This document shows, one piece after another, positions 1 to 12,457 of a stretch of DNA of 27,539 nucleotides. Within the stretch, counting starts at the first letter, position 1. Each line of letters begins with the position of its first letter. Source of the stretch: an uncultured Bryobacterales bacterium (GTDB taxonomy: Bacteria; Acidobacteriota; Terriglobia; Bryobacterales; Bryobacteraceae); the NCBI GenBank assembly GCA_937959285.1, contig CALGAR010000066.1, positions 1 through 27,539 of the forward strand, read 5' to 3'. Both the position numbers and the translations under genes were made by a program. The notes beneath the pieces were generated by a model. The model had not been told where the DNA came from and searched no databases. It saw only the letters and a list, made by a program, of their open reading frames with translations.

Positions 1-99
1 CGGCACCTGGAGGACATGGAATCAAAAGGAGTGGCGCCGTGGAAGGTATGGAAGGATAGGACGCTCATGCTCAAAACGGCCGGCAGCAAAGGCCGGTAA
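1..99 (+). CDS. C-terminal end of an unidentified protein (partial)
   Basis: Frame 1 is open from the first base to a TAA at 97-99 and gives 32 residues rich in Lys, Arg and Trp (it includes APWKVWKDRTLMLK). The 5' part lies outside the window. The tail is too short to place in a family. The next gene starts 45 nt further on with its own ribosome binding site and encodes a PIG-L deacetylase. Such enzymes often sit in surface-sugar clusters, so this could be the end of a sugar-metabolism gene, but nothing in these residues shows that. Confidence 0.5.
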   Translation, partial: RHLEDMESKGVAPWKVWKDRTLMLKTAGSKGR

Positions 100-144
100 T
101 GAGGCGGTCAGCGTTAAAGGTGAAAAAAGGAGGGTAGCGGTTCG

Positions 145-795
145 ATGATCACTCTTCGCTTCGATGTCTGCACTGGGGAGGCCCCTACAATCCTATGTTT
201 GGGGGCGCATCCGGATGATATCGAAATCGGATGCGGAGGGGCAGTTCTACGCCTTAAGCGGCAGTACCCACGGGCGTTCTTCCATTGGATCGTATTCAGC
301 GGGGCCGGTGAGCGGTGTGCGGAAGCTCACCGTGCCGCGCGATTGTTCACCGATGGGGCCGAGTGTTCGGTTGTCGTCGGGCAATTCAAGGACGGATTTC
401 TCCCTTACGAGGGCAAGTCGGTGAAAGCATTCTTTGAAGAGATCAAGACGAAAATATCTCCGGATTTGATCTTTACCCATTACAGGAGGGACGCCCATCA
501 GGATCATAGACTGCTCTCGGAACTCACATGGAATACGTTTCGAAATCACTTGATCCTCGAATATGAGATTCCAAAGTACGATGGCGACATCAGCTCGCCC
601 AATGTGTTTTTCCCGATTGATGACGACATCCGCGAGGACAAGATCGACTATCTGTTTGAGGCGTTCCGTTCCCAGCAGTGCAAACCGTGGTTTCGCAGGG
701 AGACGTTCTGCGGGTTGATGCGCATGCGTGGAATGGAGTGCAATTCACCTACCGGCTACGCCGAAGGGTTCTATTGCCGGAAGATGGTCATTTGA
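145..795 (+). CDS. PIG-L/LmbE family zinc-dependent deacetylase
   Basis: A 216-residue protein, about the usual length for the PIG-L (LmbE) family of Zn-dependent N-deacetylases that act on N-acetyl-amino sugars or related amides. The N-terminal signature AHPDDIEIGCGG is at residues 21-32, with metal-ligand candidates His22 and Asp25. The second metal motif HYRRDAHQDH is at 112-121 and supplies the remaining His ligand. No signal peptide is visible, so the enzyme is probably cytoplasmic. The ATG at 145 is preceded by AAAGGAGGG (about 10 nt spacing), which decides the start. It follows the partial gene at 1-99 by 45 nt, so the two may be cotranscribed, and it converges on imuB with a 23-bp gap. 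The family is clear; the substrate cannot be told from the sequence. Confidence 0.9.
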   Translation: MITLRFDVCTGEAPTILCLGAHPDDIEIGCGGAVLRLKRQYPRAFFHWIVFSGAGERCAEAHRAARLFTDGAECSVVVGQFKDGFLPYEGKSVKAFFEEIKTKISPDLIFTHYRRDAHQDHRLLSELTWNTFRNHLILEYEIPKYDGDISSPNVFFPIDDDIREDKIDYLFEAFRSQQCKPWFRRETFCGLMRMRGMECNSPTGYAEGFYCRKMVI

Positions 796-818
796 TTTCG
801 GACGCTGACGGGCAGTTG

Positions 819-2093
819 CTAATCGTATCTGCCATCGATAAACCAGCGATCTTCCCGTATGTCTAAGTAGATTCTGTAAAGGGATTGGTCGCTCAAGGCA
901 ATGTCCCATTCCGCGCGGCTCCAGGCGTCGTTTCGCCACCAGTCGCCAGCAGTGCGCCAGGGGCCGGCGGAATTCAGGACACGTCCGCGGATTCCGGCCG
1001 CTTTGATCCGTGCTGGTGCACCATCGCGAAGGTCCACTTCCGCCTCCAGGGGAGGACGGTAGACGCGCAGGGCAAGCGAGATCTGACGGCGCTCTTCCTG
1101 CCTTGCGGGTTCGGTTTGAAACGCCTGTCGGAGCTGAATGCGGAAAGCGCCGGGCCGGTGTGTGTCCGGAATCTCCGGAGTACCCACCCGCCCTTCTCCT
1201 ACCAGTTTTTCGATCCGCTTGAGCGTTAGCTCCAGTTTCGCCGGCTCCGGCGCTTGCGGCAGAAAGAGTCCCGTCTGCAAACGCTGCGGCATGACAGGAC
1301 GCGCCTCAATGCGGACTCCGGTAATCGCAGCTTGGGGAGGATGCGCCTCCAGATCGAGTTGGATAAGTTTTCGCAGCGGCGCTGCGATGTTGAGCGGTAC
1401 GGGGAGCCTGAGGGTGCGCCGGTTTTCTACATTGCCTTCGAGCGTAAGCACAAGCTGAATTTCGTTTGTCGCCAGTGAGCTTTGCCGCAGGGCATCGCAA
1501 ATTTCGTGGATCTGACGTCCAATGACAAATAGCAGCGGCTCAAGCAACTCTACGGGATGTTCCAGCTCTTCGTGCCGTTCAAAAGTCAGATCCGGATGCC
1601 AGGGAATCAGAGGGCGGGAATGCTCTCCCCTTGCGATCCGCTGCAAATGCACCCCCTCCTGGCCAAAGCGCGCCGCTACGCCGGTTTCCGGCAGAGCAGC
1701 CAATTGTGCGAACGTCCGGATGCCCCAGCGTCTGAGCGTCTCCTCAGTTTCCGGTGTCAGCGGCAGGTGGCTGATATCCAATGAACCGAGCCATTTCTGT
1801 TCCTCTCCTGGCGGCACAATCGTGATTCCGGAATAGCCGCGAGCGGCATAAATGGCGGCGTCAGGGTTGCCGGCAATCGCAATCCGTACTGACAGATTGG
1901 CCTCACGAGCCTGTTTCTCTATTGCCTCCGCCATCTCCAGCGGAGATCCAAGGAGCCTCTCCATGCCCTCCATCGCGAGAACGACGGTCTCCGGAGCGGC
2001 TCGCTCAAAAAGAGGCGTGAACTGCCGTGCGAGCGCGAGTAGAGATTCCCCGGCTTCCTCCTGCGACTCCGAAAGATGGAGGCAGGCATACAT
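819..2093 (-). CDS. imuB: ImuB-like Y-family DNA polymerase homologue (mutasome adaptor)
   Basis: A 424-residue Y-family polymerase relative of the ImuB type, which bridges the beta clamp, ImuA and the error-prone polymerase DnaE2 during damage-induced mutagenesis. Residues 20-50 match the ImuB palm strand (LARQFTPLFE, then VLAMEGMERLLG), but the acidic catalytic residues of active Y-family enzymes are not there, as is typical of ImuB. A helix-hairpin-helix-like stretch lies at 116-137 (RRWGIRTFAQLAALP). A clamp-binding-like pentapeptide QTGLF is at 273-277, followed by the family block VGTPEIPDTHRPGAF at 303-317. The C-terminus (about 375-424, with GDWWRND and DRWFIDGRYD) resembles the ImuB C-terminal domain. 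The start lies 4 nt after the imuA stop, so the two genes form an operon. No dnaE2 follows: the next gene is a convergent deacetylase. Confidence 0.88.
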   Translation of the reverse strand: MYACLHLSESQEEAGESLLALARQFTPLFERAAPETVVLAMEGMERLLGSPLEMAEAIEKQAREANLSVRIAIAGNPDAAIYAARGYSGITIVPPGEEQKWLGSLDISHLPLTPETEETLRRWGIRTFAQLAALPETGVAARFGQEGVHLQRIARGEHSRPLIPWHPDLTFERHEELEHPVELLEPLLFVIGRQIHEICDALRQSSLATNEIQLVLTLEGNVENRRTLRLPVPLNIAAPLRKLIQLDLEAHPPQAAITGVRIEARPVMPQRLQTGLFLPQAPEPAKLELTLKRIEKLVGEGRVGTPEIPDTHRPGAFRIQLRQAFQTEPARQEERRQISLALRVYRPPLEAEVDLRDGAPARIKAAGIRGRVLNSAGPWRTAGDWWRNDAWSRAEWDIALSDQSLYRIYLDIREDRWFIDGRYD

Positions 2094-2097
2094 AGGC

Positions 2098-2739
2098 TTA
2101 GCGGATTGCCTCCGCTCGCAGTTGCGCCGTTGCCGATCGTACCGGCTTTCGAGGCAACAGTTGCATTTCCAGTCCCCGGAGAAGATGGAAGCCGGGGGCG
2201 CCGGATAGGTCCAGCCGGCTCCGCTTTGTTTCCAGCAGGAGCGTTGCGCAGCTTTTCACTTGCGGCTCCGTAGAAAGTACGACCAGGGATGCCGGGGTAT
2301 GCTCAATCGCCCGGCGGAAACGGTACCAGTACGAAAGCGGAATATGCTGCAGCACGCGGCGGGGGAGATCCGCAAGATCGAGAGCAATCAGGCCGAATCC
2401 GCCCCCATGAAGAAGCATGTCGGCCGCCTTGAAGGCATGTCCGGCATGCCGGTTGCATCGAACCCATACCAGGTTTGCCAGCCGGACTCCGGCCCGCTCG
2501 GCCGAGGCCGGATCAAAAGAGTCCGTTGAATCCACCAGGGCGCACACCTTCCCTTGCATGCTCATAGCGGCAAAGAGCGAAAGCAGCAGACTGGTGCGGC
2601 CGGAAGAAGGCGAGCCGAAAATTTCTGTAATCGCTCCGGTGGGGAGGCCGCCCGTCAGCCGGTCGAATTCGGGAATCCCTGTAGGTTCAGTGAGTTGGAC
2701 ACGACCGGGGAAGGAAAGAATTTGGGGGGAGGCGGCCAT
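2098..2739 (-). CDS. imuA: ImuA-like RecA-fold protein of the translesion mutasome
   Basis: A 213-residue RecA-like protein of the ImuA type, encoded directly upstream of imuB. The fold is shown by a RecA-type P-loop at residues 42-50 (GSPSSGRTS), by VDSTDSFDPASAERAGV at about 69-85, which aligns with the RecA segment containing IDAEHALDP, and by a Walker-B-like strand GLIALD at 116-121. The invariant Walker-A lysine is replaced by Arg48, so ATP hydrolysis is doubtful. ImuA proteins help recruit the mutagenic polymerase and are usually SOS-regulated. No LexA box could be identified with confidence, but a TTGACA-type promoter lies just upstream. The ATG at 2739 has only a weak purine-rich Shine-Dalgarno. 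The nearby ATG at 2743 is out of frame. Confidence 0.85.
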   Translation of the reverse strand: MAASPQILSFPGRVQLTEPTGIPEFDRLTGGLPTGAITEIFGSPSSGRTSLLLSLFAAMSMQGKVCALVDSTDSFDPASAERAGVRLANLVWVRCNRHAGHAFKAADMLLHGGGFGLIALDLADLPRRVLQHIPLSYWYRFRRAIEHTPASLVVLSTEPQVKSCATLLLETKRSRLDLSGAPGFHLLRGLEMQLLPRKPVRSATAQLRAEAIR

Positions 2740-2761
2740 ACATTCGCCGTTTCTTCGCCTT

Positions 2762-2792
2762 ATTATCTAATATTCGAGGGGCGCATTGTCAA
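2762..2792 (-). promoter_or_regulatory. Sigma-70-type promoter for imuA-imuB
   Basis: On the minus strand a perfect -35 TTGACA (2787-2792) precedes TAGATAAT. Either TAGATA lies 17 nt away (2764-2769) or GATAAT lies 19 nt away (2762-2767). Transcription would begin about 15 nt before the imuA ATG. The site is in the 78-bp gap between the end of the permease at 2818 and imuA, which suggests that imuAB has its own promoter. No LexA operator could be assigned. Confidence 0.5.
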
Positions 2793-2817
2793 TGGGATCT
2801 GCATGGCAAAAGGGAAG

Positions 2818-4068
2818 TTATTCGTAGCGTAGGGCTTCGACAGGATCAAGGCGGGCTGCCTTGACGGCGGGCCATACTCCGAAGAAGAGCCCGACCAGCA
2901 CGGAAACGGCAAACCCGGAAATCACGGCCCAGGGCGGCGTCTCCGATGGCAATGAAGGCACCAGAGCGCTGACAACCACGGTTGTCAGCATTGCAAAGGC
3001 GATGCCAATCAATCCGCCAAGCCCGGTCAGCGTTACTGCTTCCATCAGGAACTGGAAAATAATGTCGATTCGCCTTGCTCCTATGGCTTTGCGGACGCCA
3101 ATCTCTTTCGTTCGTTCCGTGACGCTGACCAGCATGATATTCATCACACCAATGCCGCCGACCAGCAGTCCGAGGGCGGAGATCGCGATAGAGACGAGGA
3201 CGATCATGCCGGTAATCGCGTCGAATCGTTTGATGATCTGATCTGGCGTGGTGAGAGCGAAGTCGTCTTCAGCCTGGGGCGGCGTGTGCCGGATTTTGCG
3301 CATCAGCGATCGCACTTCCTCAAAGGCTTCATCGCGCCGTCCTTCTCTGGCTTTCACAACGATAAAGTAGCGGTCAAGCTGAGGATATCGAAGCTGCGCT
3401 GTCTCGAGGGGAATCACAATCTGCCGGTCCAGACCGTTTTCTCCGAAGAATCCTCCTTTGGCAGGCGCATAAACACCAATCACTCTGTACTCGGCGCCGC
3501 TGACGATGATCGTGCGGCCTACCGCTCCGCCTTCCGGGAACAACGCCTCGGCCACAAGCGGTCCGATGATCGCCACTTTGGCGGCCCGCGCCGCCTCATC
3601 CGGCGTAAACTCGCGGCCTTCCTGAAGCTCTCTGGGCTGCGTAGTAAAACTGCTGGTTGATAGACCGACGACCGAGATATTGTCGGATTCGTACCCCGGA
3701 ACCCTGGCTGTGATCGGCTGATTCCCGATCAATCCGGGAACAAGCAAAGATATGCTGGTTTCCTCTACTGCCGGAATGTAGCGTTTGATCAGGTCTGCAT
3801 ATTCGGGCAGGATCGGCTTGCGGGTCAGCTCGCGCTGGGAAGGAGTACGATTCGGATCGCCTCCGTATTGCGCGAGAAAGATATTGTTTGGCCCAAACTC
3901 TTCGAAGAAAGTGACGACGCCTTTTCGAAGCCCGGTCAGCAGCGACGATACCGTAACAACTGTGGTGATGCCGATGACGATTCCGATGATCGTGAGCATC
4001 GAACGGAAGCGATGGCTCCACACCGCGCTGATCGCCATGCGGATGTTTTCGCCCGCCGTTACCTGCAT
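2818..4068 (-). CDS. MacB/FtsX-type ABC transporter permease
   Basis: A 416-residue inner-membrane permease of the MacB/FtsX (type VII ABC) class. One N-terminal membrane segment is at about 20-42 (SMLTIIGIVIGITTVVTV). A MacB-type periplasmic core of some 240 residues follows, and then three C-terminal segments at about 288-313, 347-372 and 385-405. The cytoplasmic coupling region NIMLVSVTERTKEIGVRKAI lies after the second segment, and the protein ends with the family tail ARLDPVEALRYE. Such permeases work as dimers with a MacB-like ATPase to drive efflux or lipoprotein and peptide release. No ATPase domain is fused and none is encoded nearby. The start is 4 nt after the stop of the paralogous permease upstream, so the two are translated as a pair and could form a heterodimer. 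The substrate is unknown. Confidence 0.9.
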   Translation of the reverse strand: MQVTAGENIRMAISAVWSHRFRSMLTIIGIVIGITTVVTVSSLLTGLRKGVVTFFEEFGPNNIFLAQYGGDPNRTPSQRELTRKPILPEYADLIKRYIPAVEETSISLLVPGLIGNQPITARVPGYESDNISVVGLSTSSFTTQPRELQEGREFTPDEAARAAKVAIIGPLVAEALFPEGGAVGRTIIVSGAEYRVIGVYAPAKGGFFGENGLDRQIVIPLETAQLRYPQLDRYFIVVKAREGRRDEAFEEVRSLMRKIRHTPPQAEDDFALTTPDQIIKRFDAITGMIVLVSIAISALGLLVGGIGVMNIMLVSVTERTKEIGVRKAIGARRIDIIFQFLMEAVTLTGLGGLIGIAFAMLTTVVVSALVPSLPSETPPWAVISGFAVSVLVGLFFGVWPAVKAARLDPVEALRYE

Positions 4069-4072
4069 ATCG

Positions 4073-5359
<1,287 letters not shown>

Positions 5360-5436
5360 AGCTCAATTATGATAGCTGGTTCTGCCGCTCGGGCACATTG
5401 TTATCTTCGCCTGTCCGGGCGAATGTCGCCAATGAT

Positions 5437-5460
5437 GAAAGGAAAGGAAAGGAAAGGAAC
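5437..5460 (+). repeat. GGAAA pentanucleotide tandem repeat (about 4.6 copies)
   Basis: The stretch reads GAAA followed by four GGAA(A/C) units, 24 bp in all. It lies in the 134-bp divergent intergenic region between the tandem permeases and the double permease, ending 33 nt before the ATG at 5494. The unit resembles a Shine-Dalgarno core, but the array is too far upstream to act as the ribosome site. Slippage in a 5-bp unit would change the spacing of any promoter elements that flank it. Confidence 0.75.
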
Positions 5461-5493
5461 AAGACGATCCCGGAGATCGTATAGTGGTGATGC

Positions 5494-7902
5494 ATGTGGC
5501 AGGACCTTATCATCGGAGCGCGCAATCTCCGGCGGACTTTGGGCACATCTATTCTGGCGATTGCGTCGCTGGCTCTCGGCATTATGGCCACCACGGCCAT
5601 GTACAGCGTCGTTCACGCCGTCATTCTGAATCCGTTTCCCTATAAGGACGTCGACCGGCTTGTCAGTATCCAGGTGAGCGAGCCTGGCCAGCCCTATGGC
5701 CGCACCGGGTACTCGGTGGACCAGTACCTGGAGTTCCGGGAGCGAACCACGATCTTTGAAGGACTCATCGCTTCCACGATCAGCGACGTCGTCTGGACCG
5801 GAAACGGGGAGCCTCAGCGATTACGGGGGAACCATGGTCCGTACGACACGTTCGATGTGATGGGTGTCCCGCCGCTGCTCGGAAGGACACCGGTGAAAGC
5901 GGATGTTGCGCCGGGCGCTCCGCCGGTGGCCGTTCTCGGCTATCGTTTCTGGCAGCGTCAGTTCGGCGGCGATCCTTCGGTGCTCGGACGGAAGCTAGTG
6001 CTGAATGGGGTTACGCGCACCGTGATCGGGGTGATGCCGCCCCGCTTTATGTGGCGGGGAGCCGATGTCTATCTTCCCGTCGATTTTCGCCGGGGGCAGG
6101 TGATTGAGGATGTCCGCTTCGTGCACGTACTCGGCCGGGTAAAACGGCACGTCACGCCGGCTCAGGCGGAAGCCGAGCTTCGCCCGATCATCGAGGACTT
6201 AAAGAAGCAAAATCCCTCCGATTTCCCGGAGCAATGGCGCGTTCGTCTTCTCAAGTTCTCGGAGACGTTTCCAAGCAGCATCCGAAATGAGCTTTGGATC
6301 CTCTTTGGCGCGGTCGGGCTCCTGTTGTTGATTGCCTGCGCCAACGTTTCGAATCTGCTCCTGTCGAAGGCGGCTGGCCGGCAGCGGGAGATGGCGGTGC
6401 GTGCATCGCTCGGCGCCGGGAAGGGAAGGCTTATTCGTCAGCTATTAACGGAGAGCCTGTTGCTGGCGTTGGCGGGCGGGACCCTCGGTGTGGTGCTGGC
6501 CTTCGGGGCGCTGCGGGTTCTCATTGCGCTGGTTCCGCCGGGGACGATCCCCGACGAGGCGGAGATCACGATGAATCTGCCGGTGCTGCTCTTCGCGCTC
6601 GCTGTTTCGGTACTGACGACGATCCTCTTCGGTCTGGCGCCCGCGCTCCAGTCTGCCTCTATCAACCTGACGGAAGCGCTGAAGGCTGGCGGACGCAATT
6701 CAAGCGGCACACGAAGGCAGGCAGGCACCAGACGGGTGCTGGTGGTGGCGGAGGTCGGTCTGTCCGTTGTGCTGCTCGCCGGGGCAGCCTTGATGATGCG
6801 CGTCCTCCTCGAATTGCAGCGTGTCGATATCGGCTTTGAGGCGGACCGTGTGCTCTCCATGCGCGTGCCGCTCTCCGAATCGCGCTATCCCGACGCGGCC
6901 CGTCGCGTTCAGTTCTTCCAGGATCTGATTCCTCGCATTGCTGCCCTTCCCGGCGTTCGTCAAGCAGGACTGAACACGGGCCTTCATCCCTTTATGAGCT
7001 ATGGCGTCACGATTTCCGTGGACGGGCTGCCGGCGGACAAGCAGCGGGTGGGATTTCATGCCGCGAGCCGCGGTTACTTCGACGTAATCGCAGCACGGCT
7101 TGTGCGAGGACGCCTGTTCACGGAGGCTGAGGAGGCGAACCGCCAGCAAGTGGCTGTCGTCAATGAGAAGTTTGTCGAGCGTTATTTTGCAGGACGCGAG
7201 CCGGTAGGTGCTGTAGCCCGCGTTCCCCTGCTCAAGGGCGGGCGCTGGAACCTCGCAGACGATGGGTTCCGCATTACTGGCGTAATCCGGGATATTCCGA
7301 ACCGGGGGCTGGAGAACGACACCTCGCCGGAGATGTTTGTGCCTTACACGGTTCTCGGCGAGCCGGGCTTTCTGGCGATCAAGACAGACGTGGAGCCCAT
7401 GTCGCTTGCGAAGGCTGCCGCCGCTCAGGTCTATGCCATAGACGGCGAGCAGCCGGTGACGGACGTAAAGCCGGTATCGGACTATCTGCGCGATTGGGCT
7501 TTCGCCGGTCCTCGATTTAATTTGATCCTCTTTGGTCTGTTTGCCGGGCTTGGCCTCACGCTCGCGGTGGTCGGCGTCTACGGAGTCATCGCGAGTTCGG
7601 TTGCGCAACGAACCGCTGAGATCGGAATCCGGATGGCGCTCGGCGCGACCGTCGGCGCCGTGGTGCGCATGGTGCTATTCAGTGGAATGCGCCTGGTGCT
7701 TGCCGGCGTGGCGCTTGGCATCGCTGGCAGCCTTGTTGCGGCTCGCCTGCTCTCAGCGCAGTTGAGCCGCATCTCGCCGTTTGATCCGATTGCGTTCGGC
7801 TTGGTGGTGCTCGTCATTCTTGCGGCTGCTCTGCAAGCCTGTTTCTGGCCTGCCAGGCGAGCCGCGCGTATCGACCCCGCCATTGCTCTGCGGGAAGAAT
7901 GA
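5494..7902 (+). CDS. Duplicated (ADOP-type) FtsX/MacB permease
   Basis: An 802-residue permease with two fused MacB/FtsX halves, the architecture of the acidobacterial duplicated orphan permease family. Each half has a periplasmic core. The first membrane helix is at about 18-42. The first FtsX block starts near residue 262 (NELWILFGAVGLLLLIACAN, then AAGRQREMAVRASLGAGKGR). A linker segment RRVLVVAEVGLSVVLLAG is at about 412-430. The second FtsX block starts near residue 669 (NLILFGLFAGLGLTLAVVGV, then AQRTAEIGIRMALGA), and the tail is RAARIDPAIALREE. It carries no ATPase domain. A stop codon at 5488 in the same frame makes ATG 5494 the furthest possible start, although its ribosome site is weak. 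It converges on pyruvate carboxylase with a 27-bp gap that holds no clear terminator. The substrate is unknown. Confidence 0.92.
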   Translation: MWQDLIIGARNLRRTLGTSILAIASLALGIMATTAMYSVVHAVILNPFPYKDVDRLVSIQVSEPGQPYGRTGYSVDQYLEFRERTTIFEGLIASTISDVVWTGNGEPQRLRGNHGPYDTFDVMGVPPLLGRTPVKADVAPGAPPVAVLGYRFWQRQFGGDPSVLGRKLVLNGVTRTVIGVMPPRFMWRGADVYLPVDFRRGQVIEDVRFVHVLGRVKRHVTPAQAEAELRPIIEDLKKQNPSDFPEQWRVRLLKFSETFPSSIRNELWILFGAVGLLLLIACANVSNLLLSKAAGRQREMAVRASLGAGKGRLIRQLLTESLLLALAGGTLGVVLAFGALRVLIALVPPGTIPDEAEITMNLPVLLFALAVSVLTTILFGLAPALQSASINLTEALKAGGRNSSGTRRQAGTRRVLVVAEVGLSVVLLAGAALMMRVLLELQRVDIGFEADRVLSMRVPLSESRYPDAARRVQFFQDLIPRIAALPGVRQAGLNTGLHPFMSYGVTISVDGLPADKQRVGFHAASRGYFDVIAARLVRGRLFTEAEEANRQQVAVVNEKFVERYFAGREPVGAVARVPLLKGGRWNLADDGFRITGVIRDIPNRGLENDTSPEMFVPYTVLGEPGFLAIKTDVEPMSLAKAAAAQVYAIDGEQPVTDVKPVSDYLRDWAFAGPRFNLILFGLFAGLGLTLAVVGVYGVIASSVAQRTAEIGIRMALGATVGAVVRMVLFSGMRLVLAGVALGIAGSLVAARLLSAQLSRISPFDPIAFGLVVLVILAAALQACFWPARRAARIDPAIALREE

Positions 7903-7929
7903 CAGAAGCTGTTCGCTTGTTCCTGTCTC

Positions 7930-11367
<3,438 letters not shown>

Positions 11368-11464
11368 ACGAGTGTAGAGGGAGCCGCGCCACCAGGCGGG
11401 TAAACTTTCAGGGTAACACTATCGCGCCTGCGGCCATGCGCCACGGGTTTTTCCTGGAAACCAA

Positions 11465-11492
11465 GGAACTTCCGGCCGCCTCCGGGCGTATT
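11465..11492 (+). promoter_or_regulatory. ECF-sigma-like promoter for the DUF4097 lipoprotein gene
   Basis: GGAACTT at 11465-11471 is followed, with exactly 17 nt between GGAAC and the -10, by CGTATT at 11487-11492. GGAAC...CGT(A/C)T is the general layout of promoters read by ECF sigma factors such as sigma-E and sigma-W. The predicted start near 11499 would give a leader of about 13 nt, just enough to hold the GAGGTG ribosome site at 11501-11506 before ATG 11513. An 11-bp dyad TTTCCTGGAAA at 11450-11460 lies immediately upstream. This was assigned by pattern only. Confidence 0.45.
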
Positions 11493-11512
11493 GGTTCTTC
11501 GAGGTGTCGTAC

Positions 11513-12457
11513 ATGCTTAATAACAAGGCCCTGACGGTGATGCTTGCCCCGGCCATCGTGTTCCTGGCCGGATGTGACATCGAGGCGTTAGTCGACTCCA
11601 GCCGCTACAAGGAAGATTTCTCCTACTCCTATCCCCTAGAGCCGGGCGGGAAAGTGTCGGTCGAGAGTTTTAACGGATCTATCGAAATCTTCTCCTGGGA
11701 GAAGGACGTTGTCCAGATAACCGGCACTAAGTTCGCCTCCACCCAGGGGCTGCTCGACAGCATTAAGATTGACGTCGTTGCAACGGATACCTCCGTCCGC
11801 ATTCGCACCTCGCGGCCCTTTGAACGGCGCGGCAGCATGGGGGCGAAGTATGTCATCCGGGTTCCGGCGAAGACCGAACTGGAGCGTGTGATCACCTCAA
11901 ACGGGACCATCCGGGTCGAGGCCATCGAAGGGCCTGTGCGCCTCCGGACGACGAATGGCGGAATCCGGGTCTTCGGGGTGCAGGGACCGCTGGAAGCGAC
12001 GACCACGAACGCGGGCGTCGACGTCCAGGAGCTGAATGGAAGCGTCACATTGCGGACCACGAATGGCGCGATCAAGGCCGACGGAGTCCGCGGATTTTTC
12101 GAGGCGAGCACCTCGAACGGCGGTATCGAGGCCCGTCTTGTGGAAACGGAAGGAGGGCGCCCGGTCAAGGCCGATACCTCAAACGGCAACATCGATCTCA
12201 GCATCGAGTCCTTCAAAGGAAACGATGTGATCGCTACTACCTCCAATGCGTCCATTACTGTGCGATTGCCCCGCGACGCGGCCGCGAATGTGCGGGCCTC
12301 CACCTCCAATGCATTCATCAAAACGGATTTCGAGGTCGCGACAAGCGGCTCCATCTCGAAGAACCACCTTCAGGGCACCATCAATGGCGGCGGCCCTAGA
12401 CTCGATCTGAGCACATCCAATGGATCGATCCACATTGTGAGGATGGACAGCAAATGA
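11513..12457 (+). CDS. DUF4097 repeat lipoprotein (putative adhesin / envelope protein)
   Basis: A 314-residue lipoprotein. A signal peptide ends in the lipobox LAG-Cys21, so it should be lipidated and anchored in the envelope. From about residue 43 it is a beta-strand repeat protein of the DUF4097 type. [ST]TN[GA]/TSN[GA] turns occur with Asn at 130, 148, 166, 184, 202, 224, 245, 266 and 303. The first five are exactly 18 residues apart, which suggests a regular beta-solenoid. The ATG at 11513 is preferred over GTG at 11504, because GAGGTG at 11501-11506 is then a properly spaced ribosome site. Members of this family are often linked to envelope stress, which suits the ECF-like promoter just upstream. 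The molecular role is unknown. It ends in the pnp terminator region and is convergent with pnp. Confidence 0.85.
   Translation: MLNNKALTVMLAPAIVFLAGCDIEALVDSSRYKEDFSYSYPLEPGGKVSVESFNGSIEIFSWEKDVVQITGTKFASTQGLLDSIKIDVVATDTSVRIRTSRPFERRGSMGAKYVIRVPAKTELERVITSNGTIRVEAIEGPVRLRTTNGGIRVFGVQGPLEATTTNAGVDVQELNGSVTLRTTNGAIKADGVRGFFEASTSNGGIEARLVETEGGRPVKADTSNGNIDLSIESFKGNDVIATTSNASITVRLPRDAAANVRASTSNAFIKTDFEVATSGSISKNHLQGTINGGGPRLDLSTSNGSIHIVRMDSK

Noticed and set aside
2740..2817. A LexA/SOS box upstream of imuA
   Set aside because: I looked for CTGT-N8-ACAG, GTTC-N7-GTTC and GAAC-N4-GTTC patterns and saw none. The acidobacterial motif is not known to me well enough to call one.
11899..12434. The lipoprotein repeat region as a DNA repeat array or CRISPR
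   Set aside because: The periodicity is at the protein level ([ST]TN turns). The DNA units are not identical and there are no spacers.
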